A stretch of 64,000 nt of DNA from Mesorhizobium sp. B2-3-12 (lineage in GTDB: Bacteria > Pseudomonadota > Alphaproteobacteria > Rhizobiales > Rhizobiaceae): contig NZ_VFVR01000002.1 in NCBI RefSeq assembly GCF_006442205.1, forward strand, positions 930,001 through 994,000. The letters are read 5' to 3'. Made by a program: the position numbers and the translations under genes. Positions 29,893 through 38,583 of the stretch are shown piece after piece. Below the pieces are notes generated by a model. It was not told the DNA's origin. It did not search any database and saw only the letters and a list, made by a program, of their open reading frames with translations. Every line of letters starts with the position of its first letter. The stretch's first letter is position 1.

Positions 29893-30555
29893 TACCTTCG
29901 GCGCTCCAAACCGCGCCACGGCAGCCAAAAGCACCCCCAGCATCAGCCCGTTCAGCACGTGCCACAGGAAGTGCGTGCCGAGCGGAAAGCTGGCGCAGAC
30001 CAGCGGGTCGATCATGCGGCAGATGACGGAGACGACGAAGATCGCCGACCCCGTCAGATTGTACCAGCCGGCCCGGTTGCCGCTGACCGTCACCCAGACA
30101 CCGAAGAAGGCCAGCGCCAGGAATGGCGGCAGATAACCCGTCGTGCCGTTCGATGCCTGGTGCAGCCAGTCCGGCACTGCAAAGGTAATCGCCCCGGCAA
30201 CGACATAGAAGACAATGAAAACAACGATTGCCTTGCCCCAATCCAGGCCGAGGAAGCGACGCAGGTTGAACAGCGTATAGGCCAGCGTGAAACCCGCGAT
30301 CGGCAGCACGTCGACCCAGACCGTGCCTCTCGTGGCGAAGGTATGGAAGATGGTCGAGCCGATACCGATCGCCACCACCCACCAGGCCAGAATCTCGGCG
30401 AAGGTGCCGGTCTTGCAGCGCCGTACCTCCCGCACGCCCCACAGTCCTGCGGCGATGAAGGCAAGGTTCGTCAAAGCATTGACCGGCTCGGACCAAAGTC
30501 CAGGGCCGGTTCGCTCGCAATAGAGATCGACGGGAGTGAGGAGAACCTGCCACAT
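29884..30555 (-). CDS. Ceramidase-domain integral membrane protein
   Basis: This 223-residue membrane protein belongs to the alkaline ceramidase/CREST-like superfamily. It begins with D-x-Y-C-E-R-T-x-P-G-L-W-x-E-P-x-N-A-L-T-N near residue 9, has G-S-T-I-F-H-T-F-A-T in the second loop, and ends with the H-F-L-W-H-V-L-N-G segment. The conserved His, Ser and Asp positions fit a zinc-dependent membrane hydrolase. About seven transmembrane segments are visible. Its substrate in this organism is not known. A GTG start at 30585 is possible, but ATG 30555 (M-W-Q-V-L-L-T-P-V-D) begins next to the conserved block. The last codons overlap the hairpin shared with acnA. Confidence 0.82.
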   Translation of the reverse strand: MWQVLLTPVDLYCERTGPGLWSEPVNALTNLAFIAAGLWGVREVRRCKTGTFAEILAWWVVAIGIGSTIFHTFATRGTVWVDVLPIAGFTLAYTLFNLRRFLGLDWGKAIVVFIVFYVVAGAITFAVPDWLHQASNGTTGYLPPFLALAFFGVWVTVSGNRAGWYNLTGSAIFVVSVICRMIDPLVCASFPLGTHFLWHVLNGLMLGVLLAAVARFGAPKVSE

Positions 30556-30735
30556 GGGGATGATGCCGCCGCTGAATCGAACCACGCCTTGAAATGCAGT
30601 GGCTTCTCCTATTGCGGCCTTACCTCACGGTTGCAACGGAAAAATTTCACCGCAACGTGACTTCCCGTTGACTTCCCGTTCTGCCACATATTTCGGCAAA
30701 GCAGAACAAAGCCGGCGTCACCGGCGGGAATTGGA

Positions 30736-31545
30736 ATGGTCATGGCTTCGCGAAGATCACTGTGGCTGGCAGCCTTCGCGCTGGCTCTCTCGGCGCTTGC
30801 CGGCGCCGGCCATGCGGGCGAGGCCGAACGAACCCAGGCAGACAAGCCCCAGCAGGACAAGCCGCTCGGCGTGGTCGAACTGTTCACCAGCCAGGGCTGC
30901 AGCTCCTGCCCGCCGGCGGACGCGTTCTTCGCCGAACTCGCCACCAGGCAGGACCTTGTCGCGCTCGCCTATCACGTCGATTACTGGGATTATCTCGGCT
31001 GGAAGGACACGCTGAGCCACAAGGAAAACACCGAGCGGCAATATGACTATATGCGCTACTTCAGCAGCCGCTCCGTCTATACGCCGCAAGCGGTCCTGAA
31101 CGGCCGCATGCATGTCAACGGCGCCAATCGCGGCGAGGTCGACGGCGCGCTTGCCCGCATGGCCCGTGCCGGCGAAGGCATGCGTGTTCCCGTCAAGGTC
31201 AGCCGCACCGGCGACCGCGTGATCATCGACACCGGTGATGCCGGCACCGGTCCGAACGACGCCCATGTCGTCATCGTCTATTTCGACGCGCCGCAGACGG
31301 TCAAGATCGCCGAGGGTGAGAACTCCGGCCGCAAGATGACCTATTGGAACGCGGTCACCGGTATCCAGACCGCCGGCATGTGGCACGGCAAGGCGCAGCG
31401 CTTCGAATTGCCGCTGAGCGAGATCACCAAGAAGGGCGGCTCCGCCGTGCTCCTGCAGTCGGTCGGCAAGGATGGCCTTCCGGGACCCATCCTGGGTGCG
31501 GCTTTCATCCACAAGCCCGAGACCTCCCTCGATCGAAAACTGTAA
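30736..31545 (+). CDS. DUF1223 thioredoxin-like secreted protein
   Basis: This 269-residue protein has a signal peptide (residues 1-28, ending A-G-H-A) and the DUF1223 core V-V-E-L-F-T-S-Q-G-C-S-S-C-P-P-A-D at residues 46-62. C55 and C58 form a C-x-x-C pair in a thioredoxin-like fold. It is followed by A-L-A-Y-H-V-D-Y-W-D-Y-L-G-W-K-D and Y-T-P-Q-A-V-L-N-G. It is probably periplasmic; the redox partner is unknown. An alternative start is ATG 30742. It is divergent from the ceramidase gene and convergent with the amine oxidoreductase gene. Confidence 0.88.
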   Translation: MVMASRRSLWLAAFALALSALAGAGHAGEAERTQADKPQQDKPLGVVELFTSQGCSSCPPADAFFAELATRQDLVALAYHVDYWDYLGWKDTLSHKENTERQYDYMRYFSSRSVYTPQAVLNGRMHVNGANRGEVDGALARMARAGEGMRVPVKVSRTGDRVIIDTGDAGTGPNDAHVVIVYFDAPQTVKIAEGENSGRKMTYWNAVTGIQTAGMWHGKAQRFELPLSEITKKGGSAVLLQSVGKDGLPGPILGAAFIHKPETSLDRKL

Positions 31546-31604
31546 CGTCACCGGTTCGGGGCATTTCCAGACGGAAGCCCTTACGCATTCTGGCACGAAT
31601 GAGT

Positions 31605-32990
31605 TCAATGTCCGGTCAGGCGATCGGCAAGGGCCGCAAGACGTGAGGTCCGGCCCAAGCCGTTTGCTTCACGCCGGTCGGCGATGCGATAGAGCTGGTA
31701 CATGGTGTGGACGCCCAGCCAGCGCAGCGGCTCCGGCTCCCATTTTTTCACCGTGCGGTTGACCCAGGGCAGCCGGGTCAGCTCGGTGTCATGGCCGAGC
31801 ACGAGGTCGCGCAAGGTGCGGCCCGACAGGTTGGAACTCGAGACGCCGAGCCCGACATAGCCGCCGGCCCAGCCGATGCCGGTCTCGCGGTCGAAGCCCG
31901 ACGTGGTGCACCAGTCGCGCGGCACGCCAAGCGTCCCGCACCAGGCATGGTCGAGGCGCACGCCCTTGGTCTGCGGCAACAGCCTGGTCAGCACCTCGTG
32001 CAGCTGGTCGATGGTCGCCTGCTGGGTCTGGCCCCGCACATCGGTGCGCGAGCCGAAGCGGTAGGGCACGCCACGGCCGCCCATGGCGATGCGGCCTTCG
32101 CGCGTGCGCTGCGCGTAGCAATAGGTGTGGGCGGCATCGCCCAGCACCTCGTAGCCGTTCCAGCCGATCTTGTCCCAGAGTTCCCGCGGCAGCTTCTCCG
32201 TCACCACGATGGCGCTGTTCAGCGGCAGCCAGAGACGCTCATAGCCGGGAATGCCCGCCGTGAACCCCTCGGTGGCGCGCACGATCTTTTGCGCCCGCAC
32301 TATGCCTCTGGTGGTAGTGACCTTGCCCTTCTCGATCGCCAGCACCTGCGTCTGCTCGTAGATCGGCACCCCTGATCGCACCACCGCCGCGGCCAGGCCC
32401 TGGACCAGCTTGGCCGGCTGCACGCGCGCGACGTTGCGCACCACGAAACCGCCCAGCACCTTGTCGATGGCGATGCGCTCGCGCGCCTCGCGCGCGTCAA
32501 GAAGGGCGAGCCGTTCCGGCGGCATCTCCCAGGCCAGCAGTTCCTCATACTCGGCCTTGGCGCGCTGCAATTGCGCGGCGTTGGTGGCGACGGTGACGTT
32601 GTCGACACGGCGGATATCGGCGTCGATGCCCTCGGCTTGCGTCACCGCGATCACTTCGTCGACCGTGCCGAACATGGCGCGCTGCATGTCGATCACGGCG
32701 CCGCGCGACGATGTCTTCGCGTATTTCTCGCGCGACCAGCTGAAGCCGCCCGACAGCCAGCCGCCATTGCGGCCGGAGGCGCCGAAGCCGGCGAACTCCT
32801 TCTCGACCATGACGATGCGCAGCGAAGGCTGCGCCTTCTTCAGATAGTATGCGGTCCACAGGCCGGTATAGCCTGCGCCGACGATGCAGACATCGGCCTC
32901 GATGTCGCCGGGCAAGGACGGGCGATAGGCCGGCACGCCGCCGATATCGGCATACCAGAACGACACGTCGCCATTGTGCTTGGCTTGCAT
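31605..32990 (-). CDS. FAD-dependent amine oxidoreductase (DAO family, PuuB-like)
   Basis: This 461-residue flavoprotein has the dinucleotide-binding motif V-C-I-V-G-A-G-Y-T-G-L near residue 34, followed by the second-strand E. It also has the F-G-A-S-G-R-N-G-G-W segment of DAO-family amine oxidases such as gamma-glutamylputrescine oxidase. The C-terminal part has the W-A-G-G-Y-V-G-L-G-V-S cofactor contact. It lies 22 bases downstream of the ABC ATPase gene, at the end of a polyamine-type transport operon. Oxidation of the imported amine is therefore the likely role. Whether it acts on free or glutamylated putrescine cannot be read. Confidence 0.87.
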   Translation of the reverse strand: MQAKHNGDVSFWYADIGGVPAYRPSLPGDIEADVCIVGAGYTGLWTAYYLKKAQPSLRIVMVEKEFAGFGASGRNGGWLSGGFSWSREKYAKTSSRGAVIDMQRAMFGTVDEVIAVTQAEGIDADIRRVDNVTVATNAAQLQRAKAEYEELLAWEMPPERLALLDAREARERIAIDKVLGGFVVRNVARVQPAKLVQGLAAAVVRSGVPIYEQTQVLAIEKGKVTTTRGIVRAQKIVRATEGFTAGIPGYERLWLPLNSAIVVTEKLPRELWDKIGWNGYEVLGDAAHTYCYAQRTREGRIAMGGRGVPYRFGSRTDVRGQTQQATIDQLHEVLTRLLPQTKGVRLDHAWCGTLGVPRDWCTTSGFDRETGIGWAGGYVGLGVSSSNLSGRTLRDLVLGHDTELTRLPWVNRTVKKWEPEPLRWLGVHTMYQLYRIADRREANGLGRTSRLAALADRLTGH

Positions 32991-33012
32991 TTTTTTGAGA
33001 TCCGTTCCGAAA

Positions 33013-34125
33013 TCAGGTGAGCGTCAGGTCGGCCTTGTCGTCGTCGGCGAGCAGCTTCACGTCGCTGCCGGCGAACAGCAAATCGACCTCGTCGCCGATG
33101 GCGAAGGACTGCGCCTCAAGCGTCGAGCGCACGATCGCCTTCGACCCGTCGGCCAGATCGACCTCGTATTTCGAGCCCGAGCCGAGATAGATGGCTTCGC
33201 CGATACGCCCCGTGAGCCGATTGCGGCCATCGTTGCCGGCGCCGGGGCGGGCCAAAGCCAGCTTTTCGGGCCGCAGCAGCATCACCGGCTTGCCGCCATT
33301 GGCGAGCCGCTTGGCTGTCGCCACTTTCTGGCCTGATATCTCGATCGCCGTCTCCCCACCGGAGGTGGCGGCTGGTCCGCGCAGCACGGTGGAATCGCCA
33401 ACGAACTTGCCGACGAACAGCGTCGCCGGTTCGTCATACAGCTCGCGTCCGGTGCCGATCTGTTCGATGGCGCCCCTGTTGAACACGGCGATGCGGTCCG
33501 ACAGCACCAGCGCCTCTTCCTGGTCGTGCGTGACATAGACGAAGGTGGTGCCGAGTTCGCGGTGGATGCGCTTGATTTCGAGTTGCAGCCATTCACGCAG
33601 TTTCTTGTCGAGCGCGCCGAGCGGCTCGTCCATCAGCAGCAGCGGCGGATCGAAGACGATTGCGCGGGCGAGCGCCACGCGCTGCTGCTGGCCGCCCGAA
33701 AGCTCGCTGGGATAGCGGTGGCCGAAATCCGCCATCTTGACCATGTCGAGCGCGTGGCGGACGCGACGTTCGCGCTCTGCCCCGGTGACGCCGCGCAACC
33801 TCAGTGGATAGGCGACATTGCGGTCGACCGTCATGTGCGGGAACAGTGCGTAGTGTTGGAACACCACGCCGATGTTGCGCTTGTGCGCCGGCACGCCGAC
33901 AACGCTCTTCTCCCCGACCAGCAGCTTGCCGCTGGTCACGTCGGTAAAGCCGGCGATCACGTTCAGCGTCGTCGTCTTGCCCGAGCCGCTGGGGCCGAGC
34001 AGCGTCATGAATTCACCCGGCTCGATGCGCAGCGACACGCCGTCGAGCGCCTTGAAGGCGCCGTAGGCCTTGCTGACCTGCTCCAGGTCGATCGCCGCAC
34101 CGCGATTTTGCGCCTTCGGATTCAT
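33013..34125 (-). CDS. Polyamine-type ABC transporter ATP-binding protein
   Basis: This 370-residue ATPase has Walker [10 protein letters not shown] near residue 44, signature [14 protein letters not shown] and Walker [17 protein letters not shown]-terminal TOBE domain (residues about 280-360) places it in the PotA/PotG-like spermidine-putrescine family. It energises the two permeases encoded just upstream. The start overlaps the upstream permease stop by four bases (ATGA). Confidence 0.92.
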   Translation of the reverse strand: MNPKAQNRGAAIDLEQVSKAYGAFKALDGVSLRIEPGEFMTLLGPSGSGKTTTLNVIAGFTDVTSGKLLVGEKSVVGVPAHKRNIGVVFQHYALFPHMTVDRNVAYPLRLRGVTGAERERRVRHALDMVKMADFGHRYPSELSGGQQQRVALARAIVFDPPLLLMDEPLGALDKKLREWLQLEIKRIHRELGTTFVYVTHDQEEALVLSDRIAVFNRGAIEQIGTGRELYDEPATLFVGKFVGDSTVLRGPAATSGGETAIEISGQKVATAKRLANGGKPVMLLRPEKLALARPGAGNDGRNRLTGRIGEAIYLGSGSKYEVDLADGSKAIVRSTLEAQSFAIGDEVDLLFAGSDVKLLADDDKADLTLT

Positions 34126-34919
34126 GAGGCTCCCTTCCGCTCACGGCCAAGAAGCAGCATGCCGCCGCCGATCAGGAGTGTCGTTGCGCATAACAGGATC
34201 GTGCCGACGGCCGCGACCGTCGGGTCGGCGTCGCGTGTGATCGAAGCGAAGATCTGCACCGGCAGCGTCTTGAGATACGGATTGGTGATGAACAGCGACA
34301 CGACGATCTCATCGAAGGAGGTGGCGAAGGCGAACAGCAGGCCCGACATGACGCCGGGCGCGATCAGCGGCAGCGTCACCGTGCGGAAGGTGGTGAGCGC
34401 ATTCGCGCCCAGGCTCGCCGCAGCAGTCTCCAGCCGCTTGTCGAAGACTTCGAGATTGGCCGAGACGGCGATCAGCACGAAGGGCAGTGCCAGGATGGTG
34501 TGGGCAAGCACGAAGCCGAGCAGCGTGCCGACAAGCCGCGTGTCGAGATAGACGGCGTAGATGCCGATGGCCAGCACCACGCCCGGCACCACCATCGGCG
34601 TCAGCATCAGCATGCGCAGCAGGTTTGCCGGTCGCGCCTTCATCCGGTCGAGGCCAAAGGCGGCAAGCGTGCCGAGCACGGTTGCCACAACCGCGACGAT
34701 CGACGCGACCTTCAGCGAATTGAGGAAGCTGTTCGACCAGTCCGGATTGGTGACGAAGTTTTCGTACCATTGCCAGGAGAAGCCCTGCGGCGGAAACGCC
34801 AGCGATTTGTTCTCGTTGAACGACATCGGCACCACGACCAGCGTCGGCGCCACCAGCCATATGGCCACCAGCAGGCAGACAAGGCCCAGCATGACGCGCG
34901 TGAGCGGCTTCATCTCCAT
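34122..34919 (-). CDS. Polyamine-type ABC transporter permease (PotC/PotI-like)
   Basis: This 265-residue permease has about six transmembrane helices and the cytoplasmic E-A-A-like loop L-E-T-A-A-A-S-L-G-A-N-A-L-T-T-F near residue 164, which contacts the ATPase. The C-terminal half has F-A-T-S-F-D-E-I-V-V-S-L-F, characteristic of PotC/PotI. The reading frame is open far upstream through the other permease gene, but homology begins at M-E-M-K-P-L-T-R and ATG 34919 overlaps the upstream stop by one base. It forms the membrane channel together with the neighbouring permease. Confidence 0.92.
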   Translation of the reverse strand: MEMKPLTRVMLGLVCLLVAIWLVAPTLVVVPMSFNENKSLAFPPQGFSWQWYENFVTNPDWSNSFLNSLKVASIVAVVATVLGTLAAFGLDRMKARPANLLRMLMLTPMVVPGVVLAIGIYAVYLDTRLVGTLLGFVLAHTILALPFVLIAVSANLEVFDKRLETAAASLGANALTTFRTVTLPLIAPGVMSGLLFAFATSFDEIVVSLFITNPYLKTLPVQIFASITRDADPTVAAVGTILLCATTLLIGGGMLLLGRERKGAS

Positions 34920-35782
34920 CAGGGCCGCCCCGCTTGCCGGTGCCTGGAGCGCATCACCGGCGCGGCGAGCGCCAGGAGCACGAAGGTCGTGACCAGCAGC
35001 ACGACGCCCATGGCGCCGCCCCTGCCCCATTGCAGCAGGCTGAGCACCTGCGTCTGCACCAGCGTCGACAACATCGTCGAGCGCGGCCCGCCGAGCAGGG
35101 CTGGCGTGATGTAGAAGCCGAGCGCCAGGATGAAGACGATGACCGCGCCGGCATAGACGCCAGGCAGCGACAGCGGCAGATACACGGTGAGGAAGGCGCG
35201 TGACGGCCTCGCCCCGAGGCTGCGCGCGGCTTGCACCAGCTTGAGATCGATGCCTTTCATGACCGAATAGAGCGGCAGGATCATGAACGGCAAAAGCACC
35301 TGCGCCATGCCGATGACCACGCCCGTCTGGGTGCGGATCAGCCTGACGCCACCGAAGCCGAGCGAGCGCAGGATCGAGTTGATCACCCCGGAGTCCTGCA
35401 GCAATATCACCCAGGACAGGGTGCGCACCACGCCGCTCACCCAAAACGGGATCAGGACGCATAACAGCAGCAGCAACCGCACGCGCGGTCCGACCGCGGT
35501 CATCAGATAGGCATAGGGATAGGCGCAAACCACGCAGACCAGCGTGACCCAGGCCGAGATGACGAAGGTCCGCTGGAGCACGGCAAGGTTGATCGGCACA
35601 CTGAAGAACCAGACATAGTTCTGCAGACCCCACTGCGGCTCGGACAGGCTGCGCACGACGATGGTGAGCAGCGGATAACCGATCACCGCCAGGAGCAGGA
35701 CCAGCGCCGGCAACGCGAGCGCGAACGGCCGCCATGCCCGGCGCCTTTCGGCGGCCGGAATGGTTGGCTCGGACGCGCTCAC
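34919..35782 (-). CDS. Polyamine-type ABC transporter permease (PotB/PotH-like)
   Basis: This 287-residue permease has about six transmembrane helices. The E-A-A-like loop reads L-V-Q-A-A-R-S-L-G-A-R-P-S-R-A-F near residue 183. W-V-S-G-V-V-R-T-L-S-W at about residue 113 is typical of PotB/PotH proteins. Its stop is joined to the start of the second permease. It lies 21 bases downstream of the substrate-binding protein gene, so all transport genes are probably one transcript. Confidence 0.92.
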   Translation of the reverse strand: MSASEPTIPAAERRRAWRPFALALPALVLLLAVIGYPLLTIVVRSLSEPQWGLQNYVWFFSVPINLAVLQRTFVISAWVTLVCVVCAYPYAYLMTAVGPRVRLLLLLCVLIPFWVSGVVRTLSWVILLQDSGVINSILRSLGFGGVRLIRTQTGVVIGMAQVLLPFMILPLYSVMKGIDLKLVQAARSLGARPSRAFLTVYLPLSLPGVYAGAVIVFILALGFYITPALLGGPRSTMLSTLVQTQVLSLLQWGRGGAMGVVLLVTTFVLLALAAPVMRSRHRQAGRP

Positions 35783-35803
35783 GGCCTCTGTTCCTTCAGC
35801 CGG

Positions 35804-36874
35804 TCAGTTTCCGGACATCAGTGCGGACCACTTTTCCTGCGCCACCGCGAAGTTCGGGACCCAGAACTTGAAGTTCTGCTTGTAGCCCTGCTTCTGGCGT
35901 TCGGGCGAGTTGGTCAGGAACGCGGAAACGGAGGCGTCGACCTTGGGCTGCGCGTCGCTGTTGATGGGCGTGTAGGACGTCTGCTCCGCCAGGATCTCCT
36001 GGGCGTGCTTGCCGAGATAGGCATTGAGCAGCGCGTAGGACGCGTCCGTGTCCTTGACGCCGACAGGGATCGTCATCTGATCCATCACCACCAGCCAGTC
36101 CTGCCAAGCCGGCGTGTATTTGGCGCCGTTCTTGACCGCGGTCATGGCGCGGCCGGTCCACATCATCAGCATGTCGGCCTCGCCGGATTCGGCGAGCTGC
36201 TGCGATTCGGCACCCGTTTTCCAGAAGATGGTATCGGGGCCGAGCTTGCGGACCACATCGATGGCCTTGTCGATATCGGCCACCGTCATCGCCTTGGGGT
36301 CGCCGCCGGCAACCTTGAACGCCTGTTCGAGCAAGCCGCCGGTCGGGCTGCCGGAGCCGTCGATGCCGCGCACGCCGGGGAATTTCTGCGTGTCGAAGAA
36401 GTCGGCCCAGCTCTTGGGCGGATTGTCCTTGTACTTTTCGGTGTTGTACATCAGCACGACGCCGTAATTCATCGCCGGCACGGAGCATTCGCCGACCTGG
36501 CCTTCGGGGATTTTCGAGACGTCGAGCTTGGTGAGGTCCAGCTTCTGGAACAGTTTGCCGCAATAGACATAGGGCGGCAGATCGTCGGTATCGACGACAT
36601 CCCATGTCACATTGCCGGACTCGACCTGCGCCTGCAGTTTGGCGATCTCGGTCGGGCCGTCATTGAGCAGCTTGACGCCGGACTTGTCGACGAACTCCTT
36701 GAGCGCGGCCGCCTGGCCGTCCTGGTAGATGCCGCCATAGGAGACGAGCGTCAGCGTCTTGCCCTTCAGCGAGCCCTCGGCCACCTCGCCGGCCACCGGC
36801 TTCGATTGCGCCAATGCGGCCGTTGCCGCCAGAAGCACGGCGACGCACGCCGCATGCCCAAATCTCAATCTCAT
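35804..36874 (-). CDS. Polyamine-type ABC transporter substrate-binding protein
   Basis: This 356-residue periplasmic binding protein has a signal peptide (residues 1-22, ending A-L-A-Q) and the PotD/PotF family layout. T-L-V-S-Y-G-G-I-Y-Q-D-G-Q follows the signal, then W-D-V-V-D-T-D-D and M-N-Y-G-V-V-L-M-Y-N, the region bordering the ligand cleft. The ligand is probably a polyamine or related amine, given the family and the amine oxidase in the operon. The open frame extends to 36913, but ATG 36874 has GGGAG eight bases upstream and begins the signal peptide. Confidence 0.9.
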   Translation of the reverse strand: MRLRFGHAACVAVLLAATAALAQSKPVAGEVAEGSLKGKTLTLVSYGGIYQDGQAAALKEFVDKSGVKLLNDGPTEIAKLQAQVESGNVTWDVVDTDDLPPYVYCGKLFQKLDLTKLDVSKIPEGQVGECSVPAMNYGVVLMYNTEKYKDNPPKSWADFFDTQKFPGVRGIDGSGSPTGGLLEQAFKVAGGDPKAMTVADIDKAIDVVRKLGPDTIFWKTGAESQQLAESGEADMLMMWTGRAMTAVKNGAKYTPAWQDWLVVMDQMTIPVGVKDTDASYALLNAYLGKHAQEILAEQTSYTPINSDAQPKVDASVSAFLTNSPERQKQGYKQNFKFWVPNFAVAQEKWSALMSGN

Positions 36875-36909
36875 GATCAACTCTCCCATTGCAGAACTCG
36901 CATTTGTTT

Positions 36910-37569
36910 TCATTCACCCGGATGCGAGCGGTTTCCGGGCCTGTATTGGTCGAGTTCGAGCGCGCCGGCGGTGGGCGGGCCAATGATCCACAGCACCTCG
37001 GCCGGCGTGTCGCCGACATTGACCGTGCGGTGCGGCACCGAGGTCGCGTATTCGACGCTGTCGCCCTCGCGCATCACATGGCGCTCGTCGGCAAGCGTCA
37101 GTTCCACTGTGCCCTTGAGCACCATGAACATTTCGTGTTCGCCGCCATGGACATAGGCCTCGTCGCCGGTCGAACCGCCGACCTCGAAATGACCGGCATA
37201 GACCTCGAACTGGTGGATCGGCCGCCGCGACAAGAGCATCTTGCGGCCGTGCACGCCGACCGGAACGACCGGCCGCTCCTCGCGCTTCAGCACCCTGTGC
37301 AGGGGCCGGGCATTGTCCTCGAACAGATCGTTTATACCCAGATCGAGAGCGGCGGCGATCTTGAGCAGTGTCCCGGTGTTGGCGCCGCACAGATTGCGCT
37401 CGAGCTGGCTGATGAAGCTCGCCGTCGTGCCGGTCATGTCGGCAAGTTGGCGCAGCGAGACGCGCCGGGCCGTGCGCAATGCCTTGATGCGGGGACCGAC
37501 GCCGCCGGTCTGCGGCACGGCCGCTCCGCCATCAAACTGTTCTGCCGTGGAAACCGATGCGCGTGGCAT
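36910..37569 (-). CDS. XRE-cupin transcriptional regulator (PuuR-like)
   Basis: This 219-residue regulator has a helix-turn-helix domain at residues about 28-82 (including L-R-Q-L-A-D-M-T-G-T-T-A-S-F-I-S-Q-L-E) and a cupin domain at about 135-205 with E-H-E-M-F-M-V-L-K-G. This is the layout of PuuR and related regulators of amine catabolism. It is 35 bases upstream of the binding-protein gene and probably controls the operon and itself. ATG 37569 was chosen for its GGAG site six bases upstream; the frame is open further upstream through the terminator region. A palindrome at 37584-37604 is a candidate operator. Confidence 0.88.
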   Translation of the reverse strand: MPRASVSTAEQFDGGAAVPQTGGVGPRIKALRTARRVSLRQLADMTGTTASFISQLERNLCGANTGTLLKIAAALDLGINDLFEDNARPLHRVLKREERPVVPVGVHGRKMLLSRRPIHQFEVYAGHFEVGGSTGDEAYVHGGEHEMFMVLKGTVELTLADERHVMREGDSVEYATSVPHRTVNVGDTPAEVLWIIGPPTAGALELDQYRPGNRSHPGE

Positions 37570-37583
37570 TGCCGTCTCCGTTT

Positions 37584-37604
37584 CACTTAACACCCTATTA
37601 AGTG
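37584..37604. promoter_or_regulatory. Candidate operator of the XRE-cupin regulator
   Basis: CACTTAA-CACCCTA-TTAAGTG is a perfect 7+7 base palindrome with a 7-base spacer, 15 bases before the regulator start. Its position suits autoregulation by the encoded HTH protein. Confidence 0.55.
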
Positions 37605-37700
37605 GAACGAGAAATGGCAAGCACGGTGCGGCGCAATTAGATCGAAACGTAAGCTTCGGCCGCGTTCCGCCTGCGTCGCGGTCCGGTGTGAAAAGGTCCA

Positions 37701-37740
37701 AAAACGAAAAAACCGACGCCAGCTTGCTTCTGACGTCGGT
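37701..37740 (-). terminator. Strong Rho-independent terminator on the minus strand
   Basis: On the minus strand ACCGACGTCAG pairs with CTGGCGTCGGT around a seven-base loop (37723-37729), with one mismatch, and is followed by T6-C-G-T4. No protein gene ends here on that strand, so it should end a small RNA transcribed from about 37900. Confidence 0.8.
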
Positions 37741-37880
37741 CATTTAGGTTTTGGGATCGTCGCACCTGGCTTTTCCGAGGAAAAGGCCGAGGTTGGTTCG
37801 ATCCGACGCAGACCCGTGGGCGGGGGGCTTGGGGTTTACGAGCCGGTGCCGGACCGAACCGTCTCAGGCAACGCTGGTAA
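37741..37880 (-). ncRNA. Candidate structured small RNA, class not recognised
   Basis: This lies in a 511-base region (37570-38080) without a protein gene, just before a strong minus-strand terminator. A long hairpin is visible: 37795-37805 pairs over 11 bases with 37850-37860, and outer bases 37786-37791 (GCCGAG) pair with 37863-37869 (CTCAGGC) with a one-base bulge. A second hairpin CTTTTC/GAAAAG (37770-37785) has a four-base loop. The size and extended rod form are compatible with a 6S-like RNA, but I could not confirm any known family. The 5' end is not determined. The rest of the gap (37881-38080) is the leader of the DUF2794 gene. Confidence 0.45.
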
Positions 37881-38080
37881 ATTCGTCGGACATTGGGGCA
37901 TGAGCGCGGATAAAAAAAGGCAGAAATGTGGCGAAGCATCACCAATTCCAACACGCGTTTTACAAACGTGACTGGACGCCACGGAAAGGGCGCGCCGGCG
38001 CTTCGCTTCGCCGGCTCTTGCAATTGCGATCCGAAGGGGCCAACTTTGGTTGGCGAAGATTCATTTTGAAGGATCGAGGC

Positions 38081-38467
38081 ATGACCGATGACGGCGGCGG
38101 GATGGGGGATGGAGACGCATCCGCAATATTGATCCCGCTACACGAGGCGCGCAATGCACGCCTCGACCAGCCGGTTCGCTTCGACCGGCGTGAACTGGAC
38201 CAGATCCTGAGGCTCTACGGACGCATGGTCGCCGCCAATGAATGGCGCGACTACGCCATCGACCATCTCACGGACCGCGCTGTCTTTTCCGTCTTCCGCC
38301 GGGCCAGCGAAGTGCCGCTGTTCCAGATCGTCAAGGATCCGAAACTGGCGCGCAAGCAAGGCGCCTTCGCCGTCATCGCGGCGGGGGGGCGCATCCTCAA
38401 GCGCGGACAGGAACTCGGCCGGGTGCTGGGCGTCTTCGACGCGAAGTTGAAGGTCGTGCAGGCGTGA
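38081..38467 (+). CDS. DUF2794 family protein
   Basis: This 128-residue protein belongs to DUF2794, a family restricted mostly to Alphaproteobacteria. The conserved part starts around residue 25 with V-R-F-D-R-R-E-L-D-Q-I-L-R-L-Y-G and includes W-R-D-Y-A-I-D, F-S-V-F-R-R-A-S-E-V-P-L-F-Q-I-V-K and L-K-V-V-Q-A at the end. Its function is unknown. ATG 38081 with GAAGGA upstream was chosen; ATG 38102 is an alternative. The frame is open further upstream but without family similarity. Confidence 0.88.
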   Translation: MTDDGGGMGDGDASAILIPLHEARNARLDQPVRFDRRELDQILRLYGRMVAANEWRDYAIDHLTDRAVFSVFRRASEVPLFQIVKDPKLARKQGAFAVIAAGGRILKRGQELGRVLGVFDAKLKVVQA

Positions 38468-38547
38468 ACCGGGGAATTGCGAACTGGGGAATTGAAGAAT
38501 TGGAGAATTGAGGAAAAGGTGCTCGGCGTTTACGCAGGCGCCCATTC

Positions 38548-38579
38548 TTCCTCAGTTCCTCAGTTCCTCAGTTCCTCAG
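38548..38579. repeat. Tandem octamer repeat TTCCTCAG x4 in an inverted setting
   Basis: Four perfect copies of TTCCTCAG are followed by degenerate copies to about 38596. Upstream, 38476-38516 holds GAATTG/GGAGAATTGAGG units that are partly complementary, so the two sides can fold together between the convergent DUF2794 and GNAT genes. Confidence 0.75.
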
Positions 38580-38583
38580 TTCT

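Noticed and set aside
34122..35735. Apparent 537-residue fused permease
   Set aside because: The upstream half is the other permease read in a wrong frame; the real permease starts at 34919.
37786..37815. A tRNA T-arm-like GGTTCGATCC
   Set aside because: The loop and the rest of the cloverleaf do not fit a tRNA; it is part of the long hairpin.
37637..38023. 128-residue open frame on the minus strand
   Set aside because: It crosses the terminator and structured region and shows no protein family.
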